This document shows, in pieces, positions 42,671 to 54,546 of a stretch of DNA of 64,000 nt. The notes beneath the pieces were generated by a model. The model did no database searches and was not told where the DNA came from. It was given only the letters and a program-made list of their open reading frames with translations. The DNA comes from Adiantum capillus-veneris (taxonomy: Eukaryota > Streptophyta > Polypodiopsida > Polypodiales > Pteridaceae): the NCBI GenBank assembly GCA_014529385.2, contig CM043963.1:69840912-69904911 (forward strand). Direction: 5' to 3'. Within the stretch, counting starts at the first letter, position 1. Each line of letters opens with the position of its first letter. The position numbers and the translations under genes were made by a program.

Positions 42671-43875
42671 GAGACCCTAGTTTAGGATTTCTTTCATTTT
42701 ATAATAAAGCTTTCACTACTATGTTGACACACCTTTCTAGGTGGTAGTGACTTGCCTTATGATTTTGCAGCATAGATGGACTTCAGCTTTCAGATTGCAT
42801 GGTTCCATTTAGCTTCAGAGTTATATGCCAATTTCCACATCTACTGAGGAGCTGCATCATATTTCTCTAGGTGTATCACTTCCTATGCTATATGTTTTTA
42901 TACACCTATATTTGCTTATTGTGGCTTTTCATGGTTTGTTTTATTGAATCCATTTTATTATGTCTTGTTATCTGCCAGTAGAGATAAATAAGTTTGTACA
43001 TGCTTTAGTTAATTAACATAAAGTTTACTACTTATTGATAAACCCTTGAGGTTAGGAGGCTGTGACTTTAGGTTAACTCATTTACTTAACCTAATGGTCC
43101 TAGTTGGCAGAATTATTTAAATGTTTGAGACCATAGGAGGGTTTTAGGCATAGAGAGGCTTGCTCACTTCACAAAAAAGAGCACTAGTAAGAATACAAAG
43201 GATATGGAAGCACAAAAGTGCCACAAGTGTAAAAGTCTTAAGCTGGAGGAGAAATCCTAGCTGGATTTTGGTAATTCACTCACGTATAGCCTATGGTATT
43301 AGAATCCTACAGATTCCTAGTGGGGTGCTTTTCCTTGAGAAGCAAAAAACCTCGGGCATACAAAATAAGCACTCACAAAAAATGCTCTTAAAAACAATGT
43401 GAAAGAAAACAAATGAAGAAGAAAAGAGCAAGAAAAATGAAAGAGAAAAAGAAAAGACTTCCATTGAGCTTAAAGTAAAAAATTCAAGCTTTTGTTTGGA
43501 TTTGTATAGTTAGTTCGCTTATCTCTGCTCATAAACACAAATAAGGAACCTTGCCTTTAAATAATTTTTCTAACTTAGCTAGTACTAGAGTGATTGTTTT
43601 AACCCTTCGTCATAGATAACTACTTGATAGACTCGTCCATAAGCCCAAAACTCTTGTTTAATTATTTTTAGCAAGTGCAATTTATTTGTCTTTTATTGGC
43701 AGTTTAACAATTCATAATTCTTTGCACTTAGTCATTCCATGATGTGCTTTACTTTGCCTTATGACTTATTTGCCACATGATTATGCTTGCTACTTCTTTG
43801 CCTTTTGTCTTTTGCAGGCACATTCTTTCTGGAGCATTCACCACAACATATCTTTGTCGAGGACGACAAAGCCTA
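42671..43875 (+). other. Non-coding 3' region of an LTR element
   Basis: AT-rich sequence between the broken ORF and the polypurine tract, with no coding domain. Stretches such as TTTTTTCTATGGGTTTTTTCCCTCTAGG look like the 3' untranslated part of plant Ty3 elements. Confidence 0.45.
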
Positions 43876-44681
43876 GGAAGGGGGGAATGTTGGATGCATT
43901 TCACGTCAACAGCCATTTTCACCTTCTCATGGAAATTATTTTTTTATTTGCTATGTATATATTCATGGGCTCACATTGAGTTCCAAGTTGTATCTGTTTA
44001 TTCACTTCATGTACTTTGGGCGGCCGGCCATAGCTTTTAAAACCCTAGGCATATAAGTGAATGTGGCTCATGTGAAAAGGGAGATATCATTTTGAGAGAA
44101 ACCTAGAATAGAGAAGAAGAAGGAGGAGGCTATGGAGGTGGAAGCATGGAGCCGTATGTACTCTCTTCACGGACCAATTGTATGCATGAAATGAAGATGA
44201 GTCCTTTTGCCTTTCTTTTGCTTTTCATTAAGTTGTGTATTAGTGTCTTGATGGTGTAGATTAAGAACTAATCACTCTCTAATTCTTGATTGTCTATTGT
44301 AAGTTTGATTCTAGTAGTGTGTGCATGATTAGATTAGTGTGTAGATTAAGGATTTGTGCATGCATTGCTCTAATCATAACTCCATGAGCTTGGGTGAGCT
44401 TGTGATTAGGATGTGACCACAAGGATTAGTAGAGAATGCAACGATTAGCAACCTTGATTATCATAAGGATTAGAGTGTGTGCATACAATAATCTCCTTCA
44501 ATAGTTCTCTCTTCTTCCTATTGTAGATAATCTCATGTGACTTTTCCACTCAATTCTATCTCATTTCTCTCACACAATCACCCATGTTCATGCCCTAGCC
44601 GGGTTGATACCATCCTTGGATTGATAATTTTGTTGATTCTTTGGAGCTATGATACGAGAGAGTTAACACCGGAATCCAACC
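43876..44681 (+). mobile_element. Polypurine tract and probable 3' LTR of the 41-44 kb element
   Basis: GGAAGGGGGGAA (43,876-43,887) precedes TGTTGGAT (43,888). A matching terminus ATCCAACCA lies at about 44,673-44,681, giving an LTR near 794 bp. An ATATAAG box occurs near 44,051. The tract is nearly identical to that of the element ending at 54,417. The right end is less certain than the left because no second LTR is in the window. Confidence 0.6.
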
Positions 44682-46306
44682 ATCGGACCTTATGTATTGA
44701 CCTTTCATGTGGAGAAGCAACTAAGCATGATAATCTCAGCCAAAGGAAAGAGAAATAATCACTATGTATGGATTTCAAACGGGAAAAAATGTACATTGAA
44801 ATGGTTGAGCAAAAGTTATTCATGAAAAAGCTTCAATATGACGCACCATTGGAAACTAATTGGGAAGCTTTCAAGAAAGTTATTTGTTCTTGTGCTAAAG
44901 AATGCTTTCCATAAAGCATTTCCATGTTATCAACATAGATAGATCACAGAAAAGGTGGTTTGATAAAGAATGTCAAGATGCTTGAAAGTTCTTGATAAAG
45001 CTTGATGCAACTACGGACAAATACAACTATCAAAGGCATTTGCATACACACAAGGCATTGATTCAAAAGAAGAGAAGAAGATGAGAAGTAAAGCAACAAC
45101 AACTTTTTCAAGTCCAAGAAAAGGCACATGCATGTGGAAGATTTTGGAGAAACTTGAGGGCCAAGCGGGTTGAGATTTTTGGTAACTTGAGTCTTGTGGA
45201 TATGTACACATATTGTAGGCAATCATATGAGAAAGCAAATATTGAAAAAATACCATTTTATGGTTCACTCCCATGTATGCCCTCTTTTTTTTTTACTATT
45301 GAGGATATATGCGGTGGGCTTGAAAAGTTGGCCACTCGTAAAGCGGGAGTTCTTCAAGGTATCAAGCCAGAGATTATCAAATGGACAGGATATTTTACCC
45401 ATGCATGGATGTATGATATGTTCAACCTTTCACTTCAACATGGTATGCCTTATGATTGAAGTACTAATTGGGTTAAGCCTTTGCATAAAGGAGGGGATGT
45501 AAAGAATGTAAACAACTACCGGACTATAATGATTGGGTCTCTTATGGAAAAGTTGTTTGGGTGCATAATGGAAATAAAATTGAGTGGTTGGGCTGAAGAG
45601 AATGACAAGCGTGCAAAAAGAAAAGCAAGTTTTTGTCGATGCCATAGCACCATTGATCATCTTGTCACTCTTCGTGTTCTTATGGAGGAAAGTTAGTTGA
45701 AAGGCAAGCGATTGTATTGTTGTTTTGTAGACTTTAAGAAAGCCTTTGGTATGATTCCACATAACAATTTGTGGAGAAGGATAGAAGAACTCCAAGTGCC
45801 AAGTGAGTTTATGCTTGCGGTTTCTCGAATCTATGAGAAGGTGATTTATCAATTATGCATGGGAAGAGAAATTTTTGTAAGCACTATTGGGGTTAAACAA
45901 GGATGTCTGTTGTCACTAGCTTTCTTTGGTCTATGCATCAGACAATTGGAACAAATGGTACTTGACTTTATGCAAGAAGAAGGCATTGAAGAGGTCACTA
46001 TTTACAATGCGGTAATCATGATTTTTTTGTATGCAGATGATGTAGTGCTTCTAGTACACACTTGAGAAGATGCACAAAAGCTTATAGTTGTCCTTGAGAA
46101 CTTTTGCTTGCATAGTGGGCTGATTGTGAATGAATCCAAAACAAAGATTATGCTTGTGAAGACCAACCATAAGGAGAAGCCATGCATTGTGTACAACAAT
46201 GAGACACTTGAAGTTGTTGAGAGCTTTAAGTACCTTGGCCTTGAGGTTCCGTCCAATCACAAGTAGCATGAATGTGCTATGTGTAGTTTGGAAGCGGGAA
46301 AGAGAG
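44682..46306 (+). pseudogene. LINE (non-LTR retrotransposon) ORF2, RT domain, truncated
   Basis: The frame is broken by stops and shifts but reads in order through the pre-RT linker (RSQKRWFD), the start of RT (VKPLHKGGDVKNVNNYRTI), FVDFKKAFGMIP, VKQGCLLS and the catalytic FLYADDVVLL (about 46,024-46,053). After that comes the thumb region (FKYLGLEV). These are the blocks of a plant LINE reverse transcriptase. Both the endonuclease and the C-terminus are missing. The 3' end is cut exactly at 46,306 by the LTR element starting at 46,307. Confidence 0.88.
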
Positions 46307-47316
46307 TGTTAACTGAGTCAATGTCAGTTAACAGAAGCTGCTAAAGACGAAAGACGTACGGATGCACATCGAAGATCAAAGTGAAGAAGTAGTAAAGATT
46401 GGAGTTACACATTTATCACACTTCCCAAAATGCTCACATATTGTAAATTCTCGATTTATTTCAAGCCATTGTAGTATTTTAATGTGTTACGGCTCAATAA
46501 GAGTTCCAAGATGTAAATCATAGGTCACCTAGTGTACATGGGTTGCAGATACAATAAGTGTGGATCCTCAAAGGTCTTGGGCGCTAGACATTACATATTT
46601 TAGACATTGGCTAAGGTATAAAAGCCAACTTTGTAAAGATCTTATTAAGTTTTGGATAATAAAATACACAGCGTGAGCTAACAGCCCTCACTCCTCTCCT
46701 TCTCGCGCTTCCTACTCCCTCCCCGGTTGTCACATTGTAGTCGCGTTTGTTGCATTGCAACCGCTGGTAAGAGCTCTACGCATTGACATAAACACATCAC
46801 GGTATTTTTTAGCTTTTGGCGTCGCCGATCCGCGGCCTAATTTCATCATAACTAGGAATTTACACTTTCAAATCAAAAACTAAGTATAGGCGGGGTATTG
46901 GGGCATCATTGCTAAGCATTTAGATACATTCTGGGTCAAAAACGACTAGGTCAAAAATCCACTGCTGTTAATAATCACCATTTTGGAACTTGACCTAAAG
47001 TAGGGTTTGAAACCATAAGCATGTGTGCTTAGGTCTTATAAACATGTCCTAGAAGTTTCGTTACGTTTGGATGTCATTTGATGCTGTAACGGATGTGATT
47101 TGTTTGCCAATGAGCGATTAGCTTTTGGTGATTTCAGTCACTTAAGTGTAGCTTGAGTTAGATGCAAGTTGTTAGTTGTTTTCCGAGAGATTGACAACCT
47201 CTTGTAGCCTCTATGCACTAGTCGAGTCAACTTCATCCCATGGATTGACAATTTAATCATGGTTCTCGCTAATACTGCAATAAGATAGGATGGTGAAGTT
47301 AGACATGCGTCCCACA
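46307..47316 (+). mobile_element. 5' LTR of the 46-54 kb element
   Basis: A 1,010-bp LTR starts TGTTAACTGA and ends CCCACA. The first 27 bp form a perfect 10-bp inverted repeat (TGTTAACTGA / TCAGTTAACA) around a 7-nt loop. TATAAAAG stands at 46,617-46,624 and AATAAA at 46,658-46,663, a usual U3/R arrangement. The first 124 bp match 54,418-54,541 with four substitutions, so the insertion is not recent. Confidence 0.9.
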
Positions 47317-47318
47317 TT

Positions 47319-47337
47319 TGGCACCATTTCCGGGGAT
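47319..47337 (+). promoter_or_regulatory. Primer-binding site, tRNA-Asp type
   Basis: TGGCACCATTTCCGGGGAT, two bases after the LTR end, is close to the Asp-tRNA-complementary site TGGCGCCGTTGCCGGGG used by Athila/Tat-type Ty3 elements. It differs at a few positions. Confidence 0.75.
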
Positions 47338-47508
47338 GAATAGACCTAAACTAGGGAAAACAAGAGCGTCTTGTGTAGTTGTCCATTAACTTCCTTTAGG
47401 TTCACCTAGAGTAAAACTTTCTTTTTAGAAACCGCATAGTTTAAGATTGCCGTCTTTTGCTGTGTAGAGGTAGCTTGGAAGTAATCGTACTTATCGAGTG
47501 CCTTTAGA

Positions 47509-47586
47509 ATTTAGGATTGTAAAGATAGAGTAGGATTTAGGATTGTAAAGATAGAGTAGAATTTAGGATTGTAAAGATAGAGTAGG
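47509..47586. repeat. Three tandem copies of a 26-bp unit
   Basis: ATTTAGGATTGTAAAGATAG plus AGTAGG is repeated three times with one substitution, in the leader of the 46-54 kb element. Confidence 0.93.
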
Positions 47587-48300
47587 ATTTTGAGAATGAT
47601 TGATAGACAAGACAAGTCTTAAGATCAATGCTAAGGAAACCATAAAAAACAAGAAAACTAGTGTTTGTGAACACTTTCACAACTCCATTGCATGAGAATC
47701 TAGGAGTAGGGTAAGTAAGATCCGAGGTGGATTTCAAAACATTGCTCTCTAACACCGTATTAGAGAGTTTGAGACTTTAGAGCCAATTTGGGAATTTACC
47801 AATGTCTTAAAGATTTGGCCACATCTACAAATCACAAACTATTTTTAAGGTCAATTTTTCCCTCAAGGTAGTACTTGAAAATCCCTTTCAAGCCATGCTC
47901 TCAAAACTTTGGTTAAGATTTGGCCATGTGGTCAAATCTTAAGATCATTCTGAAAGTGGGAATTAGAAAATTTCCAAATTCACTAATATGGTGTTCTCTC
48001 TGAAATAATCAAGTGTGAGTTGTTATTGGAAGTTGTAGAATTTCAGGTCTACGGCTAGAAATAGCACAAAAAGAATCCAAACCACTCAATGCAACTGGAG
48101 AGTAAGCCTAAAAGTTGTATAAACCAGTGGGTAAGCTCACACTTTGAGGTAAAATTTTCAAGGGTTGGCCAAAACTCATATTATTTGCTTTTTCTTGACA
48201 TTTTAGGCCAAATTAAGTTTTGACTTGATTCATAAGCTTAAAATAGCTCATGAAAAGACTGTCCAGTGAAAAAGTTCAAAAAAGTATCAGTTTTGGACCT

Positions 48301-50383
48301 AAAGTTAATAATCGCGATTATTAACTTTCAGCTCAGATTACCAAGGTTCATACTATTGACTCATTACATGTGTACAAACAACTTTTGTGAAGGCACAAAA
48401 GATTTGGATCACGAAACTGGCAAAAAACTAGGTAAAAACTAAAGTTTGTACTGACTTTCTGAGTCTTGAGTGTAAATTGGGGAAAAATTTGTCCAAACTT
48501 GATGAAATTTGATTCATAGGCTTATATTGATGTGATAAACGTGTGTACATGATCACTTGATCAAAAAGATGAAAAAATTATCAGTTATAAATAATCGCGA
48601 TTAGTTACATCTATCCCATTTTTCAACTTTTTTGACCAAGTCAGCATACCACTAGTTTTATCATGTTGTAATAAGTTCACAAACCAAATTTGGTAATATT
48701 TGGATCATTGGATTGAAAATTGTGACCAATTTTGCAAAGTCAATCTACGGACAGAAAACTGATGACCATTTGACCAAAAATTGTCCAAACTTGATGAAAC
48801 TTGGCTAGAGACCTTAACTTGAGGTGCTTAACAGATCTATGTCAAGGTTGGGACAAAAACTTGCAAAAAAATAGCCAGAGTAAATAATCACGATTATTTA
48901 CATCTGCTCCAAAAATTGACAATCTTGCATATTTGAGTATACCACAAGGTCAATCATACCAAGTAGACCTCACAAATCAATTTTGGTGAAATTTGGATCA
49001 CAAAAGTGAGACTTAAGCCAGATTCTTGAAATCAGAGTCCGTGGACACGAAACAGTTGATAAACTTGATGAATCTTGTACAAATTAAATTTTAACTTGAC
49101 TCATAGACTCAAAATAGATCATAAAAAGACTGTCTAGTGAAAAAGTTGAAAAATTGTTCATTTTAGGTCAAAAGTTAATAATTGTGATTATTAGCTTTTG
49201 GCTCAAAACTGATCAAGGTTGATACCATAGACTCTAAGCATGATTGCAAATATCTTTTGTGAAGGCTCATGAAGTTTGGATCACAAAACAAACCAAAACC
49301 TTGATAAAAACTAAAATTTTTACTGATTGTTGTTGAGAAATTGAGTCTAACTTGATGAATCTTGTCCAAAGTAAGTTTTAACTTGACTCATAGACTCAAA
49401 ATAGATCATAAAAAGACTGTCTAGTGAAAAAGTTGAAAACATTGTTCATTTTATGTCAAAAGTTAATCATCGTGATTATTAGGTTTTGGCTCAAAACTGA
49501 TCAAGGTTGATACCATAGACTCTAAGCATGATTGCAAACATCTTTTGTGAAGGCTCATGAAGTTTGGATCACAAAACATACCAAAATCTTGATAAAAACG
49601 GAAATTTGTACTGATTGTCGAGAAATTGAGTCTGACTTGATGAATCTTGTCCAAATTAAGTTTTAACTTGACTCATAGACTCAAAATAGATCATAAAAAG
49701 GCTGTCTCGTGAAAAAGTTGAAAAAATTGTTCATTTTAGGTCAAAAGTTAATAATCGTGATTATTAGGTTTTGGCTCAAAACTAATCAAGGTTGATACCA
49801 TAGACTCTTTGCATGATTGCAAACATCTTTTGTGAAGGCTCATGAAGTTTGGATCACAAAACAAACCAAAACCTTGATAAAAATTGAAATTTGTACTGAA
49901 TGTCAAGAACTTGAGTGTGACTTGATGAATCTTGTTCAAATTAAGTTTTAACTTGACTCATAGACTTATATTGATGTGTTAAACAAGTGTACATGCTCAA
50001 ATGACCAAAAATATGCAAAAATTTACCAAAAGTAAATAATCGCGATTATTTACTTTTGAAAAAAATGTTTTCAAAAAAAAACTGAAGTAAATAATCATGA
50101 TTATTTACATTTGCTCCAAAATTGAGAAATTTTGCACAGCTGAGTATACACCCCTCATCAAGTAGACTCCACAAATCAAATTTGGTGAAATTTGGATCAC
50201 AAAATTGAGACTTAGGCCAGATTCTTGGAATCAGAGTTTGCGGACACGAAACAGTTGGTAACTTGGACAAATCTTGATCAAACTCAACCAAACTTTTCCA
50301 GAGACCACAACAAGGTAATTACTTGGAAAAACAGGCCTAAAAAGTGTAGAAACTGAGAAAAGTAAATAATCAGGATTATTTAC
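48301..50383 (+). repeat. Set-2 palindrome array in the leader of the 46-54 kb element
   Basis: Nine palindromic sites (half-site GTAAATAATCG or GTTAATAATCG) are centred near 48,314, 48,597, 48,890, 49,184, 49,472, 49,757, 50,042, 50,097 and 50,372. Intervals are 283, 293, 294, 288, 285, 285, 55 and 275 bp. The site at 48,301-48,328 is a perfect 28-bp palindrome and that at 50,027-50,058 a perfect 32-bp one. The others carry a few mismatches. Between about 49,060 and 49,950 the spacers are near-identical tandem units of about 285 bp. Outside that they have diverged while the sites persist. No protein is encoded here. Confidence 0.9.
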
Positions 50384-50890
50384 TTTTGAGCCCCAGAAAC
50401 AAGATTTTGGACTTTCGAGCTTGTATAGTGTTAGAACAACATAATACAAGGTCACTCACCAAGTTTGGGTTCCATCTGATCAAAATTAATACATGATAAC
50501 TCAGTTTTCAAGTTACAGACTGGTCCTTTAGCTCCTTGCAAGGATAGAATTTGGAAATCTCAATTGCTGACTCACTTAGCTCAGATTGAAGAACTAGGTT
50601 ACAGGCAAAGAATTGGGAGCTTGACAAGAGCTGAATTCAAGTCAAGTGGAAAAAATGGATAACAATCTAATCTGCAGGTTAGGTTATTCAAGGCCTAGAT
50701 TCTCATCATTTCAAAGGCTGCAATCAATTCTGACACTTTCGAACTAGAGTTAATCAACTCTTGTCAGTCTAAGAGAAATCAACTGCCAAAAGTACTTTGG
50801 CAAAAGAAGTCTTATCAAAACCGAGCAGAATTCTTTTTGCTAATCAATACCAAAATCTTCTAGGAGACAATTTTTACAGAACCAGTTGAC

Positions 50891-53800
50891 ATGGACTCAT
50901 CTCTAGCTGAGAGTTCAAATACAATAGAGCAAGCCAGTAGCAGTGGTAACACAGGTACAAGTGCAGTAAAGCAGTTTTTATAGCTTTATGAATACAATGG
51001 AGATAAAGTCTTGTATACAGATTCAAAAGGCCATAGATACTTGTTAAACAAGAAAAGCAGCACAGGAGCCAAGACCCTACTGATCAGAGTGAAGCCAGAT
51101 TTAGAGAACTCCCAGATGTTCACAGACTTCAGTGGAGCTAGGTATTGCAAGCTCAAAAATGAAGTGCAGATAGAAGTGCAAAAGATTGATCCAAGTGGTT
51201 ATCCAGAAATCTGCTCAAGCCAGCATAACATACAGTTAGTGCATATGCAATCAGGATCATTGTACATAGACTACAGTGGTCAGATCTATACTCAAGAACA
51301 AGAAATGAAAGATCCTACAGATCAACCAATTGAAGCCAGTCTAATTGGAGAACTGATCCAAAGACAATACAAAGGTCAAGATGGAGCAGTCTACAACTTG
51401 ATGCTTAGTGTTTTAAAAGAAGATGTCGATAACTTGGCAAGCATAGAAACAGAAGCTTCTCAGCAGGAGCTTGACGTGACAGAACCAAGTTAAATACCAC
51501 CAGTCATGGTGTATTGCGCAGATTGTGGACAAAAAAGGTGGAAATTTTTTGGAAGATTGTCCAAGAAATCCAGACAACAACAAGGACACATCAACTGCCA
51601 AGCAAGGTACCGAGAAAAGTGGAAATGCGAATCTCGAGGTAAGTGCATTTAACTTGTCACTTTTGATGCAATCAGATGATTCTGCATTACCATTAGAAGC
51701 ACCAGTAAAAGCACTGCAAGTTCAAAATCAGCATAAAGATGCATAGGCACCTGGAAAGCTTAAAGTTGATCCTTTGAACAACAAATTCTTGCATGAATTT
51801 AGTCAAGGTGTCGATATCACCAAATGTTGAAAAAACTGTTAAGTTTGCAAATGATTTTGCATCCACTGACACAAGTGTGCAATCATTCACGAGTCTAAGA
51901 GACACATCAAACAGAAATATGTTAGCATTGTATGGCACCCATAATTCATAAGCACACTATGTAGACCAAAAAGGGAAAAAGGATCAACCAGTGTTTGAAC
52001 GCCACGCATACCAACTCATAGAATTGCGTCCAATGATAAATCAAAAAGGATGGTTCATTTTAGAGGAAATAATCTATTATAGCCCATCATCTCTAGAGCT
52101 GAAGGATATTACCCAAGTGAATCCAGAAATCTTTTCAGAGCCAAATTCTCCTCCATCAAAAGTAAAGCTTCGATGTTGTGACCAAACGAGCATATACTTC
52201 GACCAAAATAGTCATAAATATAGACGAGAGTCTAGCATCTATGATGCCTTGGGTCCTGAAACCACAGAAGCTCATCATAGGAGACCCATGGGATAGACAA
52301 TATCAGGGCAAAGATATCTACAACTTGACTTGGGGAATAATTTGTCATGTTTCATGGAGATACATAGGAAACTATGCAGAAGGTTTGCAGATGCCAAACA
52401 TCAACAGTGCTACCCCAAGTGTACCTTCACAATCCCAAAAGGTGAGACTCAACCAGAGCTAAACAGTTTTGAGCTCTTACAATGAAGCAGGCTATAGTGA
52501 TCACCCTAGGAAGGGGGGAGCTGCAAATTCATCAAGCTCAGCTCTACTACTAGAAAATGCTACACCAGCTAGAAGCGCAAGAAATTCTAGCCAACAGACC
52601 CCTTCAAAGCAAAAAACATTGGAAGTCCATATGGTTGTTGGAAGTTTTTCATTGACACAAAAACCATCAAAATCTGTAGAAAAATTCTTCTATGAAGATC
52701 ATTGGGGACAAAAGTTTCAGTTGATCTCCACAAGTCAATCTCAAAAGCCAAGAAATCCCGTAGTGTTTAAACAGTTGCATGAGACCAAGCTCGCATATGC
52801 ATATCGAGATGCAAATGGCAATGACTCTCAGCAGGTTCATGACCTTGTACAAGACCCTATGAATGCTAAACCTAAAGTCAAGGACTATATGAAGATGATG
52901 CAAAGCCTCAAGCTGCCAGAACAGGTGGCAAAAAAGTCAAAGTCAATGAAAGCTAAAGTCCAGAAGGCTACACAAAGGTCACCACCTAAATCTCCTCCGA
53001 AGAGACAGATTTTGCTAGAAAGTACAATGGGCCTTCTAAGATCAAAAGTTACTCAAATGCAAGCACACAATGCTCAACAACTACAAGAAAAAGGTGCGGT
53101 TTTACAACAAAACGAGCCGACATCAACGAAAGCAAGTGATCAAAGCAAAGAAAATGCATATAAATCTCAACCAAAGGATTCAGCCACAACAAAATCAGTC
53201 AATTCATACACGAATCCTAAGACGATCAAGTGCAACATTATTGGTGAGAATGAAGAAAAGCTGTCAAGAGAAGTAAAGCTAGATTTTCAACTAGACAAGA
53301 ACCTCATGTCCTTTCGCACTTGGAAAAGATGTGGCCAACCACAACTGGAAGATGCTCCAGAATTTGTGAGCATATTAGGAAACAAACGAGCAGAATGCTG
53401 GGGAATCATCTCCACCACCATTGAAGTAAGTTCACAGATCATCAAAGCTCAATTCCACGTGATCACAGCAACAGATATGCCAGAAGACATCATAATGAGA
53501 ATGCCAATGGCCCAAAAGGTCCTAGAGATACAGAGTTCAATGAAGATGCAGTCTTCACAGACAACAAAGAATGAAGACCAAGACTGGTCACCCGCGGACG
53601 ACAGTACAAAGTCCTCAAGCACATTTAAAATGGAGACTGATGCCAAAGAAAAGCTTATTGAAGATGATTCATCTCCATCATTTAGAACTTCAAAAGAGCT
53701 TAAAGCAAATCAGGCAATAGCAAGTGCACATCAAACAGAACAAAAAGAAACCACAATAGCTTTTGAGCAAAGAATGCCACTAGAGAAAGAAGTTAAGAAG

Positions 53801-54298
53801 AATGAGGTTGCAAACAACCAAGAAGAAATAGAAAGTCCAAAGATCAATCAGACAGTGCCAGTCAAATCAGCTGATGCAAGCCAGATTGGAACACAAAGTC
53901 TCAAGCTACTCTCCATAGAGACACAATCAGATCAAGATGAGACCATGGAAAAAGTAAAACAAATACAAAGATCTTCAATAGAACCAACAATGAGAATAGT
54001 TATAGTTCTCAGCAGTACAAAAGGAGCAAGTGTCAGATGTAATGCTCTACTCGATAAAGAAGGAAAATACAATATGGTTGCAGAGAACATCCAAAGGATC
54101 CTCCAGATCACTCCATGCAAACATGATAGAAAAACAATGCGAGGTTTTCATACAAGTGAAAGAAATTGTTGCTACCCTTAGCATCCAAAATCATGAAGAG
54201 CAGGTGAAGTTTCAGGTGAGGCCTTCAAAGGAAATGCTTGCAGATGTCTTGCCTTTAATTCAGACCAATGAATATGCTGCAGCAAATTAAACCTCATC
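50891..54298 (+). pseudogene. Gag-like ORF with Y-x-D-x-x-G-x-x-Y repeats and two degenerate retropepsin-like domains
   Basis: The frame begins at ATG 50,891 (MDSSLAESSNTIEQ) and is broken by stops and shifts. Pieces are 51,011-51,493, 51,525-51,746, 51,991-52,296, 52,469-54,181 and 54,030-54,290. It encodes repeated units such as YTDSKGHRYLL, FTDFSGARYCKL, YIDYSGQIY and YEDHWGQKFQL, then a long Lys/Gln/Ser-rich region. Two segments look like retropepsin folds that have lost the catalytic triad (KLDFQLDKNLMSF near 53,280 and CNALLDKEGKYNMV near 54,040). There is no RT or integrase, so this is a non-autonomous element. It ends 119 bp before the 3' LTR. Confidence 0.6.
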
Positions 54299-54405
54299 AA
54301 CAAATCCAACGACAACATGAATATCAGCCCATCAACAATCAATCGAAACCTTCCACAACCTCCACGGACACCTTTCAACAGTGCCCGAGGACGGGCACTA
54401 AAATC

Positions 54406-54541
54406 GGAAGGGGGGAATGTTAACTGAGTCAATGTCAGTTAACAGAAGCTGTTAAATACCAAAGACGTACGGATGCACATCGAAGATCAAAGTGAATAAG
54501 TAGTAAAGATTGGAGTTACACATTTATCACACTTCCCAAAA
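54406..54541 (+). mobile_element. Polypurine tract and interrupted 3' LTR of the 46-54 kb element
   Basis: GGAAGGGGGGAA (54,406-54,417) is followed by 124 bp of the LTR (54,418-54,541), which then breaks off where the copia element starts. The rest of this LTR should lie beyond the window. Confidence 0.88.
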
Positions 54542-54546
54542 ATAGA

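Noticed and set aside
49175-50455. Repeated 63-81-codon minus-strand frames beginning MDKIHQV or similar
   Set aside because: Their similarity comes from the ~285-bp tandem units of the leader; they vary in length and reading end with each unit and look non-coding.
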